36,850 nt of DNA from Latescibacteria bacterium UBA6620 (GCA_002433075.1 DJHM01000042.1:114809-151658); one strand, 5' to 3'. Positions 9,399 through 18,450 are shown, counted from the first letter of the stretch. Translations and numbers: made by a program. Notes: a model not told the origin generated them from the letters alone.

Positions 9399-11231
9399 TT
9401 GTGGCTGTCGGCATACCCTTTGCGAACAGCCGTAAGGGTGACACACAAAACCCATCTCCTCACATCCATCGCAATGCTCTACCTGGTCGCGCATCCTGCC
9501 ACAGCCGCGTTCGGTCCAGGCCCTCTCTGGGGCATTGACCTTCTCGCCTACCTGGGCGCTCCACAGACTGCGGCTTTTGCGGTGCTCTCCCTGATTCTGT
9601 TTGCGGTCAGCCTTTTCGCGCACAGACTTCGCGTCCCGTTCAATCCTTAGGCCTCCTTCCGGACAGAACTCGCGACATCCCTCTTCCTCGGATGTGTGGG
9701 CGCCCCGCTGTTCGTAAGCTTCTCCTCGCGCACACACCTGCTCGGCGACGGTCTCCTTTACCTCAGGAAACTGTCGGAAGCCCTTTCGCTCCCCGACTAC
9801 CCGAGAACCGATCGAGCTCCTCTTTCGTTCTGGTTGTTACATCGTGTAGGCATCGGGCTGGCAAACTTTGGCTTGTCGGCTGAAGCCACTTTCCGAACCT
9901 TCAGCTACGCGAGTGGATTCCTCTACATCTCGGGGGCCGTTCGATTGGCCGCCGTGCTGGCGACGCGGACGAGATCCAGAGTACTCATCCTGTTCGGCAT
10001 CCTGACAACTGGAACGATCCTGCTCTACTGCCTCCTGGCCTTCGCGTGTCTTCGTGACACAACCAGCTGGGTACCCGCGGCCGTCGTTCTCGGCATCACC
10101 ATCCCGCTTCACCTCGCCACGGCGGCGCTCGTCCCATCGCTGCTCCTGCTTACGTCTACTACCGAACGGAACTGGCGCATTTGTGTCCCGCCACTGGTGA
10201 CAGGCTCGATTGCAGTCGGCATTCTCGCATCGCTGGCATTCAGCCTCTCCACCCTTGCGAATGCCGACAGCCTACTCCCCATCCTGGGATGGAAAACGGG
10301 GAAATAGCGGGACACCTTCTTCATCGCCGTCGCCACGCTGCCGCTCCTCGCCTTCACCCTCCTCGCGGAACCGGAGATCGGCGCGTTCCGAGACTGGGAT
10401 ATTCTTTCACTTCCGGCGGTGCCCTTGACCCTCTGGGCGCTTCTCGTGTTCCTTCACGCCTACGAAGAGCGGCGCGTCTCTGCGCGTGCGGCATGGCAAA
10501 CGTGGGGCACGTGCGTCATCCATACGATTTTCTGGATTGGACTGAACGCGGATGCTGAGGCGGCAGAGGCCCGGTTCGATAAGAACCTGGTGCATCCCTC
10601 ACTCGACAGACACGCAGCCACTTATGGATGGGAAACCCTTGCGGCCCATTACCGAGCTTCGGGGAGAGAAGAAGCCGCGCTCGGTGCGTATCGAAGTGCG
10701 ATCCAGGACTTCCCGGAAAAAGCAAGGCTATGGACGTCCTTCGGTAGCACTGCGCTCGACCTCGGCCGGACCGACCTTGCCCTCAAAGCCTACCAGGAGG
10801 GTAATCAACTGGAGCCACATCCGGAAACCTACTACAACATCGGGCTGACCTGCGAAGTCCTCGGCAAGAAAGAGGAAGCGATGGCGGCCTAGGCGTCAGC
10901 GGTGAAGATGAACCCGCGGCTTCCCCGAGCGCTCAACAACCTCGGCAGTCTTCTTCTGGAACGCGGCGCCTTCGAGAAAGCGGCCGCCTGCTTCCGCACT
11001 GCCCTCTCGGCCGACAACAGTCTGGCGCGCGTCCACAACAATCTCGGCCTGACCTCCTTAGGGTTGAACGACCTGGCTGAAGCGGAGCAGTGCTACCTCC
11101 AGGCCATTCGCCAAAACCCCTCCACGCCGCAGCCGTACGGCAATCTGGCCGAAGTCTACGAGCACATCGGTCTCCACGATCGTGCCAGGCCGCTCCGGGC
11201 CCAGGCCCTGCGACTGGCCACGCATCGTTGA
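9399..11231 (+). pseudogene. Membrane protein with C-terminal TPR repeats, three in-frame TAG codons
   Basis: One frame runs for 611 codons, interrupted only by TAG at 9648-9650, 10305-10307 and 10890-10892, and ends at TGA. The N-terminal two thirds contain many hydrophobic segments (for example TGTILLYCLLAFACL and VPLTLWALLVFLHAY). The last third holds about five tetratricopeptide repeats with A-x-x-x-Y/F and NP signatures (YYNIGLTCEVLGKKEEAMAA, ALNNLGSLLLERGAFEKAAA, VHNNLGLTSLGL). The third TAG falls at a TPR position normally occupied by an aromatic residue, so TGG-to-TAG is likely. The membrane part looks shorter than expected, so small in-frame deletions are possible. The start is uncertain: TTG at 9399 is only the first possible codon. 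Role unknown. Confidence 0.75.
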
Positions 11232-11248
11232 AGCAACTCCATACAGAA

Positions 11249-11278
11249 AGGCCGGCTTCTCACGAGAGAACCCGGCCT
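11249..11278. terminator. Bidirectional terminator hairpin between convergent genes
   Basis: AGGCCGG and CCGGCCT enclose an inner TTCTC/GAGAA stem with an ACGA loop. It lies between the TPR gene and the convergent PEP-hydrolase-family gene. T-runs on either side are weak, so efficiency is uncertain. Confidence 0.55.
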
Positions 11279-11334
11279 CTTCGATCTTCGAATGATCCCA
11301 TGCTCGCCCTTGCGCGAGCACAGAAACTTCCCCG

Positions 11335-12165
11335 CTATCCCCTCCGGATCGCCACAAACTTCTCGATCTGCTCGGTAAGCGCAACCTCCGTCGGGAGGCG
11401 TTCCATTGAGCTCGCGCCGTAAAAGCCGTCGGCCTCCAGCACTCGGTCGAGCACGTACTTCGCGTCATCGGGCATTGCGATCGGGCCTCCGTGACAAAGC
11501 ACGATCACGTCCTCGCGCACTCTTCGAGCTGCATCGGCGATGGCCTTCACTTCGGTCACCGACTCATCCAACGTCTTCGCGGTATGTGCCCCGATCGATC
11601 CGCTCGTCGTGAGCCCCATATGGGCAACGATGATGTCCGCCCCTGCCTCAGTCATCAGTTTTGACTCTTCCGTATTGAAAGCGTACGGGGTCGTCAGCAT
11701 ATCCATTTCGTGGGCAGCGGCCACACACTCGACCTCCATCGAGTAGCTCATCCCCGTCTCTTCCAGGTTCGCCCGGTAGAGTCCGTCCATCAGACCGACC
11801 GTCGGAAAGTTCTGGATTCCCGCGAACCCAAGGTCCTTCAGTTCACGAAGAAAGTGGTCCCGGATCATGAACGGATCCGTGCCACACACCCCCGCCAGGA
11901 TCGGAGTGTGCTTTACGGCGGTAATCACCTCGAAAGCCATCTCCTTCACGACCTCGTTGGCGTTGCCATAGGGCATACAGCCCGACAGGGAACCTCGTCC
12001 CGCCATCCGATACCGGCCCGAATTGTAGATCACGATCAGGTCGATCCCGCCGGCTTCCTCGCACTTTGCCGAAATCCCGGTTCCCGCGCCCCCACCGATG
12101 ATGGGTTCGTTTCTCTCGATCTTCCCACGAAGCCGTTCGAGGATGCCGGTTCTGCTATTGTCCAT
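11335..12165 (-). CDS. Phosphoenolpyruvate hydrolase-family TIM-barrel protein (Tm-1 C-terminal-like)
   Basis: A 276-residue TIM barrel of the PEP mutase/hydrolase-like family that accompanies UPF0261 proteins. Segments IIGGGAGTGISAKCEEAGGIDLI, YNSGRYRMAGRGSLSGCMPY, GVCGTDPF and DIIVAHMGLTTSGSIGA are characteristic. In plants this domain is fused behind an ATP-binding domain in Tm-1, the tomato protein that inhibits tobamovirus replicase; in bacteria the halves are usually adjacent genes, as here (69 bp downstream of the UPF0261 gene). The bacterial reaction is not established to my knowledge. Start ATG has GGAG upstream. Third gene of the minus-strand operon epimerase - UPF0261 - this gene. 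Confidence 0.88.
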   Translation of the reverse strand: MDNSRTGILERLRGKIERNEPIIGGGAGTGISAKCEEAGGIDLIVIYNSGRYRMAGRGSLSGCMPYGNANEVVKEMAFEVITAVKHTPILAGVCGTDPFMIRDHFLRELKDLGFAGIQNFPTVGLMDGLYRANLEETGMSYSMEVECVAAAHEMDMLTTPYAFNTEESKLMTEAGADIIVAHMGLTTSGSIGAHTAKTLDESVTEVKAIADAARRVREDVIVLCHGGPIAMPDDAKYVLDRVLEADGFYGASSMERLPTEVALTEQIEKFVAIRRG

Positions 12166-12234
12166 TCTGGTCTCCGATCATCTTGTTCCTGCTTCCAGGC
12201 CACCATCCCGAATCGGGTAGGTGGCGCTACGTCG

Positions 12235-13458
12235 CTAACCCTTCTCGGCAATCAGCTCCAACATCATCTCCACGGCCTTGGCCGAGAATGCCTCGTCGTT
12301 GATGTTCGCGTGGATTTCGACGACTCGGATGTCGTCGTTCAGGTCCTTTTTGAGGGCATCGAACATCGCCTGGTCCGCCTCTCGATCGCAGAACATTTCG
12401 CCGTCCCCGTCCAGTATCGATACGCCTTTCGTAGGAATCAGAAACGCCACGGGACCTTTGGCCGCATTCGCCTTCTCGGCGAACGCCTTCCCCATCTGCC
12501 GATTCTCCTCGACGTTCGTACGCATCAGTGTGACCGTCGGGTTCCACTCGTAGAAGGTGCGGCTCCCATCCTTGAAGCGCTCCGGCACGCTGTCCATGCC
12601 CGTGAAGTTTGCCATATCGACACAGCCGGGGGCGATCAGATGCGGGATTCCCATCTCACCCGCCGCGCTGAGCCGATCCGGCCCGGCGTCGAACACCCCT
12701 CCGCATACCGTGTCCGCCCACTCGGTCGTTGTCACGTCGAGCACGGCATCGACCAGCCCTTCTCGAACGAGCGACTCCATCGTCTTGCCGCCCGTTCCCG
12801 TGGCGTGAAACACGAGTAATTCGTATCCCTTGTCCCCCAACGAGGCCCGACAGGCATCCACACACTCGGTCGTATTGCCGAACATCGAAGCGGTTATGAT
12901 CGGCTTCTCGTCCGCCGCTTCCGGGACAGACGACTCCACCATTCCGCAGATGGCCCCCGCAGCCCGCGTGAAGATGATCCGTGATACGCGATTGATGCCC
13001 GCCACATCGACAATCGACGGAATCATCGTCACGTCCTTCGTGCCCACATAGGGACTGGTATCTCCTGACGCGGCCGTCGATACACAGACCTTGGGGAATC
13101 CGACAGGGAGCGCACGCATCGCGGAAGCCACGACCGTAGATCCCCCGGTCCCTCCCATCCCAATGATGCCATCCACCGTTCCTGCGTCGTAGAGCCGTTT
13201 GGCCACCACGGGGGCTCCGGCCGACATCACCTTCATCGCTTCTCCCCGATCCTTATCCGCTCTGAGGCGCCCGAGATCTCCATCCCCAGCCGAAGCCACC
13301 TCCTCCGCCTCGACACCGACGGGGAACGATTCGGTCGTTCCCATGACGCCTGTGTTGACGGCCAGAACTTCGTGCCCACGCGCCACGATCTGCTCGCGAA
13401 GAAAGGCATACTCATCGTCTTTGGTGTCGAAGGAACCGATCATCAGAATCGTTGCCAT
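12235..13458 (-). CDS. Tm-1-like ATP-binding domain protein (UPF0261)
   Basis: A complete 407-residue UPF0261 protein. The N-terminal block MATILMIGSFDTKDDEYAFL is the family hallmark, followed by the glycine-rich IIGMGGTGGSTVVASAMRAL and KVCVSTAASGDTSPYVG segments, which in Tm-1 form the nucleotide-binding part. The C-terminal half carries LLVFHATGTGGKTMESL and the conserved HLIAPGCVDMANF. Start ATG is preceded by AGGAGAAACGC. It sits 9 bp after the epimerase and before its usual TIM-barrel partner, so the three form an operon. The biochemical role in bacteria is unknown; membership in sugar-catabolism neighbourhoods hints at a metabolic function (inference). Confidence 0.92.
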   Translation of the reverse strand: MATILMIGSFDTKDDEYAFLREQIVARGHEVLAVNTGVMGTTESFPVGVEAEEVASAGDGDLGRLRADKDRGEAMKVMSAGAPVVAKRLYDAGTVDGIIGMGGTGGSTVVASAMRALPVGFPKVCVSTAASGDTSPYVGTKDVTMIPSIVDVAGINRVSRIIFTRAAGAICGMVESSVPEAADEKPIITASMFGNTTECVDACRASLGDKGYELLVFHATGTGGKTMESLVREGLVDAVLDVTTTEWADTVCGGVFDAGPDRLSAAGEMGIPHLIAPGCVDMANFTGMDSVPERFKDGSRTFYEWNPTVTLMRTNVEENRQMGKAFAEKANAAKGPVAFLIPTKGVSILDGDGEMFCDREADQAMFDALKKDLNDDIRVVEIHANINDEAFSAKAVEMMLELIAEKG

Positions 13459-13467
13459 GCGTTTCTC

Positions 13468-14307
13468 CTATTCTGCCTGGGCCGGCAGCACCGCCGCCTC
13501 GAACCCAATTTCGTCTTTGATCCGTCGGACATCGTAAACCCCGTCGAAGAGGTGCTCGCCCTCTCTGAAGTAGGACACGTCGACGTCGTTTCCCCACCAG
13601 TTCTGAAGAATGTCAGCGACCGGATCGGCAACCCACGATCGCGGCCCTGCAGCGTTCATGACCCGTACGCCCGGCACGTGATCCGATTCGGCCGCAAGAC
13701 GGAATGCCCGAACGGCGTCTGAAAGCGCCATCATCGTGATGCCACCCAGTGACCAAGCCCCCAGCGGACCTACCCTGTGAAGTGGTGGCAGGTCGTCGTC
13801 GGGACGGACAGAAGAGAGACGGAGGTTGATCACATCGAGATCGGCAACCTGCCGCTGGACGTAACGCGAGACCTCTTCCATCAGGTATTTCGAAACCCCG
13901 TACCCATCCCGATCCAGACACGGATGCTCGTCCGGGATCGGCATTTCGAGCGGTCTGAACGCCACGCTCTGGAATCCGACGGCCGCGATCGAGCTGGCGA
14001 GGACGAACTTCCGGCAACCCCGCTCGGAGAGGTAGCGCATCAAACAACGTGTTCCCTCGACGTTGACCAGAATGCCATCCCGTTCGGCGCAGCCGCCCGT
14101 CACGGCCGCCAGATGGATGACCGCATCGAATGCGTGGTCGTCCATCGTGACGAGGTCTTCGAAATGCGCGAAGGATCCCTGGATCCAGGGATCCTCCGGG
14201 CCAGGACGGCGGCGGCTCAGAGCCACGACGTCGTGGGAGTCGTTCAGATCGGCAACCATCGCACGCCCGATCAATCCACTCGCCCCGGTGACAAGAATTT
14301 TTCCCAT
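13468..14307 (-). CDS. NAD(P)-dependent epimerase/dehydratase (extended SDR)
   Basis: A 279-residue extended SDR. The Rossmann motif GASGLIG is at residues 8-14, VIHLAAVTGG follows near 63, and the catalytic Y-x3-K is YGVSK in the centre, with LASSIAAVGF supplying the active-site Ser. ATG at 14305-14307 was chosen because MGKILVTGASG is the natural start of the fold and AGAGGA lies about ten bases upstream; the longer frame adds an atypical extension. First gene of the operon with UPF0261 and the PEP-hydrolase-family gene. Such enzymes epimerise or oxidise nucleotide sugars or free sugar acids; the substrate is unknown. A perfect 24-bp palindrome lies inside its coding region. Confidence 0.88.
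   Translation of the reverse strand: MGKILVTGASGLIGRAMVADLNDSHDVVALSRRRPGPEDPWIQGSFAHFEDLVTMDDHAFDAVIHLAAVTGGCAERDGILVNVEGTRCLMRYLSERGCRKFVLASSIAAVGFQSVAFRPLEMPIPDEHPCLDRDGYGVSKYLMEEVSRYVQRQVADLDVINLRLSSVRPDDDLPPLHRVGPLGAWSLGGITMMALSDAVRAFRLAAESDHVPGVRVMNAAGPRSWVADPVADILQNWWGNDVDVSYFREGEHLFDGVYDVRRIKDEIGFEAAVLPAQAE
14172..14195. repeat. Perfect 24-bp palindrome inside the epimerase gene
   Basis: Half-site AGGATCCCTGGA followed directly by its reverse complement TCCAGGGATCCT, with no loop. It encodes part of an ordinary PWIQG-type stretch, so it may be coincidence of codons. Confidence 0.8.
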
Positions 14308-14444
14308 TCCGTGATTTCCTCTCAATCTGGAACCCATGGGTAAGCACGATCCTCACCCTGCGCAACAAGCGGGACGTGGACTCGAGTTCCGCGAAGCGTT
14401 ACCTTGACCTGGGAATCCCCCCGAACCCACTATCGAGGCACTTT

Positions 14445-15062
14445 ATGTTCTACGAACCCGCATCCGGGCACGGGCTTCCGAACAACCCTTTCGGCGCCAT
14501 CGTCGCACCTCGTCCGATCGGATGGATTTCGACCCTGTCTTCCGACGGTGTAGCCAACCTCGCACCGTACTCTTTCTTCAACGCGGTCGCATACGATCCC
14601 CCCCAGGTCATGTTCGCGGCCACGAGCAGCCACGCCTTCGGGGGGTTGAAGGACACGGTCTCGAACGCCGAATCGACAGGAGAGTTCGTCGTCAATCTCG
14701 CTACCTACGATCTCCGCGAGCAGATGAACGCCTCGGCGGTGCCCGCACCTTCCCCTATCGATGAATTCGAAGTCTCCGGCCTTACTAAAACCGCCTCGAA
14801 GATCGTCAGCCCCCCACGAGTTGGGGAAAGCCCCGCCCATCTCGAGTGCCGATTCGTCTCGCGCGTCGATCTGCCCACCACGGACGGGGATCCCAATGTC
14901 GTCATCTTCGGCGAGGTCGTCGGGGTACACGTCGAAGATCGCTTCATTGTCGACGGCAAGGTGGACACGGTTGCGTTGCATCCGATCGGCCGCCTCGGGT
15001 ACCTCGACTATGTCGAGGTCAACGACGCCTTCTCGATGGAGCGTCCTCGCTGGGAATCATAA
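14445..15062 (+). CDS. Flavin reductase family protein (FMN-binding split barrel)
   Basis: A 205-residue flavoprotein of the DIM6/NTAB-type flavin reductase family. The hallmark segment IVAPRPIGWISTLSSDG runs into VANLAPYSFFNAVAYDPPQVMFA, where FMN is bound. The C-terminal IFGEVVGVHVED and LHPIGRLGYLDYVEV are typical. ATG at 14445 has GAGG eight bases upstream; the longer frame beginning at 14376 lies over the divergent promoter region. Intact, TAA stop. Such proteins reduce FMN with NAD(P)H or act as small flavin oxidoreductases; a partner monooxygenase is not visible. It is transcribed divergently from the epimerase operon. Confidence 0.9.
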   Translation: MFYEPASGHGLPNNPFGAIVAPRPIGWISTLSSDGVANLAPYSFFNAVAYDPPQVMFAATSSHAFGGLKDTVSNAESTGEFVVNLATYDLREQMNASAVPAPSPIDEFEVSGLTKTASKIVSPPRVGESPAHLECRFVSRVDLPTTDGDPNVVIFGEVVGVHVEDRFIVDGKVDTVALHPIGRLGYLDYVEVNDAFSMERPRWES

Positions 15063-15181
15063 CCCCGCGAACATTTCCATTCCATATAAAGTACATATTA
15101 ACAATGGTTTAATCGCGTAATTCCTTGTGCCTATTTTTGTGCTTGTTTTGGCACATATTTCCCTTAAATACATAACGCCCC

Positions 15182-16453
15182 GTGGAATCCGTAGACGACA
15201 AAAACGTCGTCATTGTGGACAAAGCCAGTATGGCGGGCCTCATTTCGAAGATGCTTGGCGAGGCCGACAACCACATCGTCGAAGATGGTGTGGTTGCCGT
15301 CGATCGCCGCGGGGTCGCCATCCCGACGTGATTGTGGCTGACGTGAACGTCCAGGAATCGGGCATCCGGCTTGCCGAACTGGTCGGGATCAGTCCCGAAC
15401 TCAACCACATTCCCGTGATTCTCACTTCGGCCAACCCCACCGCGGAAACCATCCTCAAGGCCCGCAATGCCGGAGCGAGCTCTTACCTGGCTAAGCCCTT
15501 CCGTCCGAGCGAGCTCCGTTCCCGCATCGTCGTGATTGCAGCGGCGGCCGATTCTGAAGGCGATCAGGCGGCTGGCGACATCGCCAACCCCTCGGAGGAG
15601 AGCGACACGGCGAACATTTTCGAGACACGTGTTCGTGCCATCGACCCCTTCCCACGACCCACGCCGAGATCCTGAAGCTTGCCCGAAGCGAAGACGCCAC
15701 GAGCGACGAAATCGCAGAGAAGGTCCAGCTCGACATCAGTCTTCTCGCACGTGTGTTCAAACTCGTCAACTCTTCCTCGTTCGGATTCTCCAAACGCGTC
15801 TCCTCCCTCAACCTCGCCGTCACCCTCCTCGGTCTGGAAGAAATCGCAAACCTCGTCATGACCGTCCAGGTCTTCGAGCGCCTTGGGGAGGGGCACGAAG
15901 ACCTGGACGGCTAGACCTGGATGCGTTCTGGAAGCACACGATCGGGACCGGTTTCGCTGCGAAGGCCATCGCCGGCAAGCTCCAGGTCGAACTCGAGTCG
16001 GCCTTCCTCGCGGGTGTGCTTCACGACCTAGGCAAAACCGTGCTCCACCGGTACTTCTCCGATTACTGCGGCGCCGTACTCCAAAACGTACGCCGGGACG
16101 GCGGAACCCTGCTCGACGCCGAACAGGCCCACCTGGGCGTGACTCACGCGCACATCGGAGCCCAATTGGCCACCCTGTGGCAGTTTGCGGAGAATTACCT
16201 CAGCGTTATCCTCCATCATCACCAGCCCGCGGAAGCCAAGAAGTACCAACGACTCGTCTGCCTGATCCACGTGACCGACGTCCTGTGTTGGGAACTGGAG
16301 TTCGGATCGGGCGGTGACAGCGAGGTTCCGGAGATCGACGAACACGCACTGGACCGATTCGGGCTCAGAGAGCGTGGCCTCGATCATCTGAGAGAAGCTG
16401 TCAAGGCCGAATTCGAGAACGCAGAATTGTTCCTCGCCGCCCTCTCCAACTAA
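15182..16453 (+). pseudogene. Response regulator receiver-HDOD protein, three frameshifts
   Basis: A signalling protein whose pieces lie in three frames. The receiver domain begins at a GTG near 15182 (DDKNVVIVDKASMAGLISKML) and keeps the phospho-acceptor Asp in DVIVADVNV and the KP motif in YLAKPFRPSE. The HDOD domain follows (AEILKLARSEDATSDEIAEK, LLARVFKLVNSSSFGF, AFLAGVLHDLGKTVL, VILHHHQPAEA). One missing base at each of the G-run 15311-15314, the C-run 15645-15648 and C 15911 restores a single reading of about 425 residues. Receiver-HDOD proteins act in c-di-GMP and motility signalling. An AT-rich, promoter-like 120-bp stretch stands upstream. Every lesion is a one-base loss in a run, so assembly error is a real alternative to decay. 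Confidence 0.85.
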
Positions 16454-16574
16454 CCCCTCTCCAGTCACAGCAACTGCGAGTCAGATCCTCTTTCTTCGGT
16501 AGCAGACCTTGACGGCGACATCGCATCGCCTTATAGACAGAATCAGTTACCTTCATCCACCACGGAGGGTTGCC

Positions 16575-16964
16575 GTGCTAAATCTGGCATTTATTGCCCG
16601 TATTCTGCTGGGCCTGATCTTCTTCGTATTCGGCCTCAACGGCTTCCTGCAATTCATGCCCATGCCCGAATTGAGCGAGGAGGGCGCCGCCCTGATGGGC
16701 GCCCTGGCTGCCTCCGGATAGTTCTTCCTTGTGCTCAAGGTCGTCGAGATCGTCTGTGGCGCGTTGCTCCTTGCGGGTCGCTTCGTGCCCCTCGCGCTGG
16801 CACTACTGGCCCCGGTTGTGGTTCAGATCCTGCCCTCCCACATTGCGCTCGAGCCGGTGGGAACCCCCATGGCGGTCCTGATCGTTCTGTTGACCGGTTA
16901 TCTGGGGTTCGTCGGTTATCGGTCCAGTTTCCAAAGCGTGCTTTCGCCCACTCAAGACAGTTGA
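16575..16964 (+). pseudogene. DoxX-family membrane protein with an in-frame TAG
   Basis: A four-helix DoxX-like integral membrane protein, about 129 codons. Helix 1 is in FIARILLGLIFFVFGLNGFL, and the family FGLNGFLQFMP motif is present. After LMGALAASG a TAG at 16719-16721 interrupts the frame, which continues with FFLVLKVVEIVCGALLLAGR to a TGA at 16962-16964. Relatives carry an aromatic residue (Tyr or Trp) at the stop position. GTG at 16575 is the likely start, with GGAGGG before it. It cannot work as a two-helix fragment unless TAG is read through. Confidence 0.85.
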
Positions 16965-16987
16965 TCGCCGTCGTCATTCGGTCGAGC

Positions 16988-17010
16988 GGGGAGGCCCAAC
17001 GTGCTTCCCC
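16988..17010 (+). terminator. Possible hairpin after the DoxX gene
   Basis: GGGGAGGC pairs with GCTTCCCC (one G-U pair) across a seven-base loop, 24 bases after the DoxX stop and just before the next gene. Only a short T-rich tail follows. Confidence 0.3.
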
Positions 17011-17033
17011 TTCGTCTGTACGAAAGGGAAAGA

Positions 17034-17453
17034 ATGCGTAGACAGTTCCTCGTCCTGTCCTTCCTCGTGCTTGCCGCCATCGGCGGAATCTGGACCGTCT
17101 GGAAACCCATCGCCTGGTCGCTGGTCGTCGTTGGCCCCCTGATTCTGTGGGGACTGGCGGACATGTATCTGGCCACAGCAACGATCCTCCGGAATTTTCC
17201 GATCGTCGGACGTTACCTGATGGAGGCGCTCCGACCGGAGATTTACCAGTAATTCATCGAATCCGACATCGACGGAACGCCGATCAACCGCGTGTTTCGA
17301 TCCCTAGTCTACCAGCGGGCAAAGAAGGAACTCGACACCGTCCCTTTCGGCACCGAATTCGACGTCTACCGCGTCGGGTACGAGTATATCCACCATTCCC
17401 TGGGCTACCTCGCCGAAGCACAAACCCACAGCTTCGAACCCCTCCGAGTTTAG
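17034..17453 (+). pseudogene. N-terminal fragment of an FMN-binding glutamate-synthase-family protein
   Basis: The text MRRQFLVLSFLVLAA, a membrane segment, then RPEIYQ-stop-FIESDIDGTP, RSLVYQRAKKELDTVPFGT and YRVGYEYIHHSL is the standard N-terminus of the membrane-linked, GltB-like FMN-binding family of roughly 500 residues. A TAA at 17250-17252 replaces the Tyr normally following the Gln. After HHSL the similarity fades and the frame ends at TAG 17451-17453, so only about the first quarter survives: the FMN/glutamate-synthase barrel is gone. This truncation cannot be a sequencing slip and marks a true pseudogene. It is convergent with the aldo/keto-reductase-like gene, across a strong hairpin. 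Confidence 0.85.
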
Positions 17454-17460
17454 TGACTGC

Positions 17461-17513
17461 AAATACAGAGGCGCCGGACCCTTCCACTCCAGGGATCCGG
17501 CGCCTCTGTATTT
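17461..17513. terminator. Strong bidirectional terminator hairpin (18-bp perfect stem)
   Basis: AAATACAGAGGCGCCGGA (17461-17478) and its exact reverse complement (17496-17513) form an 18-bp stem extended by CCC/GGG. A/T-rich ends serve as U-tracts in both directions. It separates the convergent glutamate-synthase fragment and the gene at 17526-18338. Confidence 0.85.
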
Positions 17514-17525
17514 CTTTCCGTAGGC

Positions 17526-18338
17526 TTAGGCGGTCACCGCCACTCCGTCGACGTATTCTTCGAAAAGATCCACATTCTTGCGAATCATTTCAGGATCGTC
17601 CTTCGTAAACATCCCTACGAGCGCGACGTCCCCCGCCCGCATGTTGTCACGCATGTGCTCGAACCCATCGAGAATCGGTCGATTGCCCGCCGCGAACACT
17701 TTGTAATGCACGACGGGGGTCGGCACCGTCGCGATCACTTCCAGCATCGCTTCACGATCGACATCTTCCCACTTCTCGCCTTCATCCGAATGGTGCGGCG
17801 ACAACGAACGGTCGGTAGGGTTGTAGTAGCTGCACATCTGGAAGTCCACATCCAGATGGTCCCGAATCCACGCGTGCGCACCGAACATGTGCCCGGCGTA
17901 TCCCGCCGCGATGTCGGCGCCGCGCATCAGCTCCAGCGATTCCTCGAACATGTCCCACTGTTCCGTCGCGAACCAGTTGTCGACAATGCCGCCGTGGATG
18001 TAGGCACCGTGGCAACCGAGATCGATCGCGCCCTGCAACCATTTCCTCCACGCTTCGGCATCGTCCCGCTCCTTACAGATCTGCGCGAACCACTGGATCT
18101 TTCCCCCTTCGTCCCAATACTCCCGGAGGATGCCGAAGATGTGATCGTCGGTCCGCCCGAAGAAGGTGTTGATTCCTGCCTCCTCGGCCTCGTGCAGCGT
18201 CTCTTTGATCTTTTCGGGCGTGAAGAAGTCCAGCATCTCCCGGCTTCGCTCCTTCGTCTGGTGGGCGAATCCGCTGAACGGGTTGCCCCCGATGCACAAT
18301 CCGGAAACCTGGACACCACCGATCGGGACGATTCTCAT
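17526..18338 (-). CDS. Aldo/keto-reductase-like TIM-barrel protein
   Basis: A 270-residue soluble protein with the N-terminus MRIVPIGGVQVSGLCIGGNPFSGFAHQ, like the VSRLGLG start of aldo/keto reductases, and alternating strand/helix text consistent with a TIM barrel (INTFFGRTDDHIFGIL, LGCHGAYIHGG, PVVHYKVFAAGNRPI, DVALVGMF). The usual AKR tetrad Asp-Tyr-Lys-His is not clearly present, so it may be a divergent, possibly non-reductase member. ATG start with AGGAGAAACTT; TAG or TGA readthrough is not an issue here as the protein is complete. Last gene of the long minus-strand region; its leader contains an inverted repeat. Confidence 0.7.
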   Translation of the reverse strand: MRIVPIGGVQVSGLCIGGNPFSGFAHQTKERSREMLDFFTPEKIKETLHEAEEAGINTFFGRTDDHIFGILREYWDEGGKIQWFAQICKERDDAEAWRKWLQGAIDLGCHGAYIHGGIVDNWFATEQWDMFEESLELMRGADIAAGYAGHMFGAHAWIRDHLDVDFQMCSYYNPTDRSLSPHHSDEGEKWEDVDREAMLEVIATVPTPVVHYKVFAAGNRPILDGFEHMRDNMRAGDVALVGMFTKDDPEMIRKNVDLFEEYVDGVAVTA

Positions 18339-18360
18339 AAGTTTCTCCTATCGTGTTCTT

Positions 18361-18387
18361 GATCGCTCTAAACGACTAGGAGCGATC
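18361..18387. promoter_or_regulatory. Inverted repeat in the leader of the 17526-18338 gene
   Basis: GATCGCTC and GAGCGATC flank an 11-base loop (TAAACGACTAG), 23 bases before the ATG. Could be an operator or an mRNA hairpin; the loop half-resembles the TAAACG core of the LacI-type sites. Confidence 0.4.
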
Positions 18388-18450
18388 CTTCTCTTGCTCC
18401 ACTCAATACAATGTATGCAAAGGTGAACCCAATGCGACGGACTCCACTCT

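Noticed and set aside
9648..10892. TAG reassignment to an amino acid (or pyrrolysine use)
   Set aside because: TAG is a normal terminator for the sulfatase (next start four bases later), PhyH 7 and the sulfotransferase; TGA and TAA also occur as in-frame lesions, so simple nonsense changes or sequence errors fit better.
11710..12819. Plus-strand 369-codon frame
   Set aside because: Antisense to the PEP-hydrolase-family and UPF0261 genes; no family resemblance.
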